Shown here one piece after another: positions 62,790 through 64,000 of a stretch of DNA of 64,000 nucleotides (positions within the stretch are counted from its first letter, which is position 1; each line of letters begins with the position of its first letter). The position numbers were made by a program, and so were the translations under genes. The stretch covers positions 310,001 to 374,000 of the forward strand of contig CBDCEX010000013.1 in the NCBI GenBank assembly GCA_965216025.1, given 5' to 3'. Origin of the DNA: JADFQT01 sp965216025. GTDB lineage: Bacteria; Chloroflexota; Dehalococcoidia; Lucifugimonadales; UBA3495. The notes beneath the pieces are model-generated. The model had not been told where the DNA came from and ran no database searches. It saw nothing but the letters and a program-made list of their open reading frames with translations.

Positions 62790-64000
62790 AGTACAGGTGG
62801 GCTGAAAAGCCCGAGTAGTATAATGAGCGCGTTGAGGTTGGAGAGATGAAGTGTGGTGGTGAAGGCGATGCGTGGACCGAAACCTCCCGTGGTGGAATTA
62901 TCCCCGGAAGAGCAGCAAGGATTGGAAACCCTGGTGCGCCGATATAGCACCCCCCAGCAGTTGGCCCGGCGAGGCAGAATCATTCTGTCTGCCGCGGCTG
63001 GCCTGAACAACAGCCAAATAGCCCGCGAAGTGGGCCTGGATGTGGATACGGTACGGTTCTGGCGCAACCGCTGGCTGGGGCTACAGGCAGCCATTCTGGA
63101 AGACCTGAGTATAGAAGAAAGGTTGCGGGATGCGCCTCGTCCTGGGGCTCCCGCCCGGATCACCCCAGAGCAAGTTTGCCAGATCATGTCCCTGGCTTGT
63201 GAGGCCCCCAGCCAGTGCGGTCGTCCTATCAGCCAGTGGACCAGCCGGGAATTGGCTGATGAGATCATCGAAAAAGGCATCGTAGAACGGATTTCCCCCC
63301 GTCATGCGGCCAGGCTTCTAGAAAGGGGGACCTGAAACCTCACCGGATACGCTATTGGTTGACACCCTCCGGGGACGAGCACTATGACGCCAAAGTCACT
63401 GACATCTGCGATCTGTACCGAGAAGCTCCCGCCTTGGTCCAATCTGGGGAGCGAGTGATGAGCACTGATGAGTTGACCGGAGTACAGGCCCTGGAGCGCA
63501 AACATCCTGGGTTGCCCTTGGCGCCGGGGAAGGTGGAACGGCGGGAGTTTGAGTACATCCGGCATGGTACACGCTCCTTCATCATCAGTCGGGATGTGGT
63601 GACGGGTCAGATTGTTGAGCCCTATGGGGGGCCCAGACGTACCGAAGCGGACTTTCTGCAGCATGTGGAGGCAGTGATCGCTAGCGATAGGGCGGCCCAG
63701 CGGTGGCATTTTGTGGTGGACAACCTGGACACGCACCGTTCTGAATCTCTAGTGCGCTGGGTAGCCAGAGAGTCTGGGCTGGACCTGGAGTTGGGTAAGA
63801 AGGGCAAGTGGGGCACATTGGCGAACCGAGAGTCCCGGGCCGCATTTCTCAGCGATCCCAGCCACTGTATCGTGTTTCACTACACCCCCAAGCACACGTC
63901 ATGGATGAACCAAGTGGAAATCTGGCTGAGCATTCTGGTGCGAAAACTGCTACAGCGAGGGTCATTCAGATCGGTCACCGATCTGAAACAGAAGGTGTGG
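62790..64000 (+). mobile_element. Second IS630-type element, right end outside the window
   Basis: Begins near 62790 where the oxidase sequence (..EITLNHFLDYDP on the minus strand) stops, with gtgggctgaaaagcccgag close to the edge. It runs past the window end. Distinct from the IS630 copies A and B. Its exact left boundary is a guess. Confidence 0.7.
62853..64000 (+). pseudogene. IS630-type transposase, two frames, C-terminus outside the window
   Basis: ORF1 62853-63335 has a helix-turn-helix (SAAAGLNNSQIAREVGLDVDTVRFWRNRW) and ends ISPRHAARLLERGT*. The catalytic part continues in the -1 frame from GAAAGGGGGAC (about 63321-63331): DLKPHRIRYWLTPSGDEHYD, ALERKHPG, HFVVDNLDTHRS (second Asp) and HYTPKHTSWMNQVEIW (Glu). 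The run A3G5 could be a slippery site or an indel. IS630 elements are known to use frameshifting, so activity is possible. Confidence 0.75.

Noticed and set aside
1..64000. CRISPR arrays and tRNA genes
   Set aside because: No evenly spaced direct repeats with unique spacers and no T-arm-like GGTTCGAATCC block in a cloverleaf context were found by eye.

Overview
The window looks like a piece of a moderately GC-rich bacterial chromosome, most plausibly a Chloroflexota of the Dehalococcoidia/SAR202 kind. That is an inference from gene content: three luciferase-like flavin oxidoreductases, GMC and Fe-ADH dehydrogenases, a cobamide gene under a B12 riboswitch, both GltX and GlnS, and copies of a 'cattgcgag...cgcaatgac' intergenic repeat. 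No rRNA, tRNA or CRISPR array was found.

Layout. 1-743: truncated ISAs1 element. 757-8269: catabolic/redox genes on the + strand (S9 peptidase, two luciferase-like oxidoreductases, an alpha/beta hydrolase broken by a stop, a PAC2 protein, and a glutaredoxin-DinB fusion whose first active-site Cys codon is TGA). 8326-12966 (-): fumarase, GMC oxidoreductase, Fe-dependent alcohol dehydrogenase. 12985-14257: ISAs1 copy 2. 14385-17540: B12 riboswitch, terminator, bluB, a PaREP1-like gene, mtaB. 17633-19541 (-): group II intron sitting just after a terminator hairpin. 19722-27642 (-): MBL hydrolase, frameshifted gltX, glnS, rluD, lspA, alpha/beta hydrolase. 27769-33688: threonine aldolase, isochorismatase-like protein, rarA, a third luciferase-like oxidoreductase, acyl-CoA carboxylase beta. 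33777-35049: ISAs1 copy 3. 35118-46772: core genes folP-folK, groEL, dcd/dut-like, queG, EVE protein, thiolase, flavin reductase, gyrA, C26 amidotransferase. 47221-64000: a mobile-element-rich zone with tandem IS66 copies, IS630-like copies, IS1380, IS701 and a 171-bp MITE-like element, surrounding an SDR gene, a DNPH1-like hydrolase, a PPOX protein and a very large multicopper oxidase.

The most interesting locus is 7508-8269. A good ribosome-binding site precedes an ORF that is open for 253 codons except for one TGA, and that TGA lies exactly where a glutaredoxin has its first catalytic Cys (U-x-x-C). Eleven bases after it begins a 9-bp bulged hairpin with a G-first apical loop, at a distance typical of bacterial SECIS elements. 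This is a candidate selenoprotein of unusual architecture (Grx-Sec fused to DinB).

The second theme is gene decay by mobile elements. The multicopper oxidase is interrupted by an IS630, a MITE plus an IS701 sharing CTAG target sites, and a second IS630-type element at its 5' side. Removing the first IS630, and the MITE/IS701 pair, restores the reading frame exactly. Several other frame breaks lie in or near homopolymers, so part of the decay could be assembly error. The gltX break in particular needs read-level checking.
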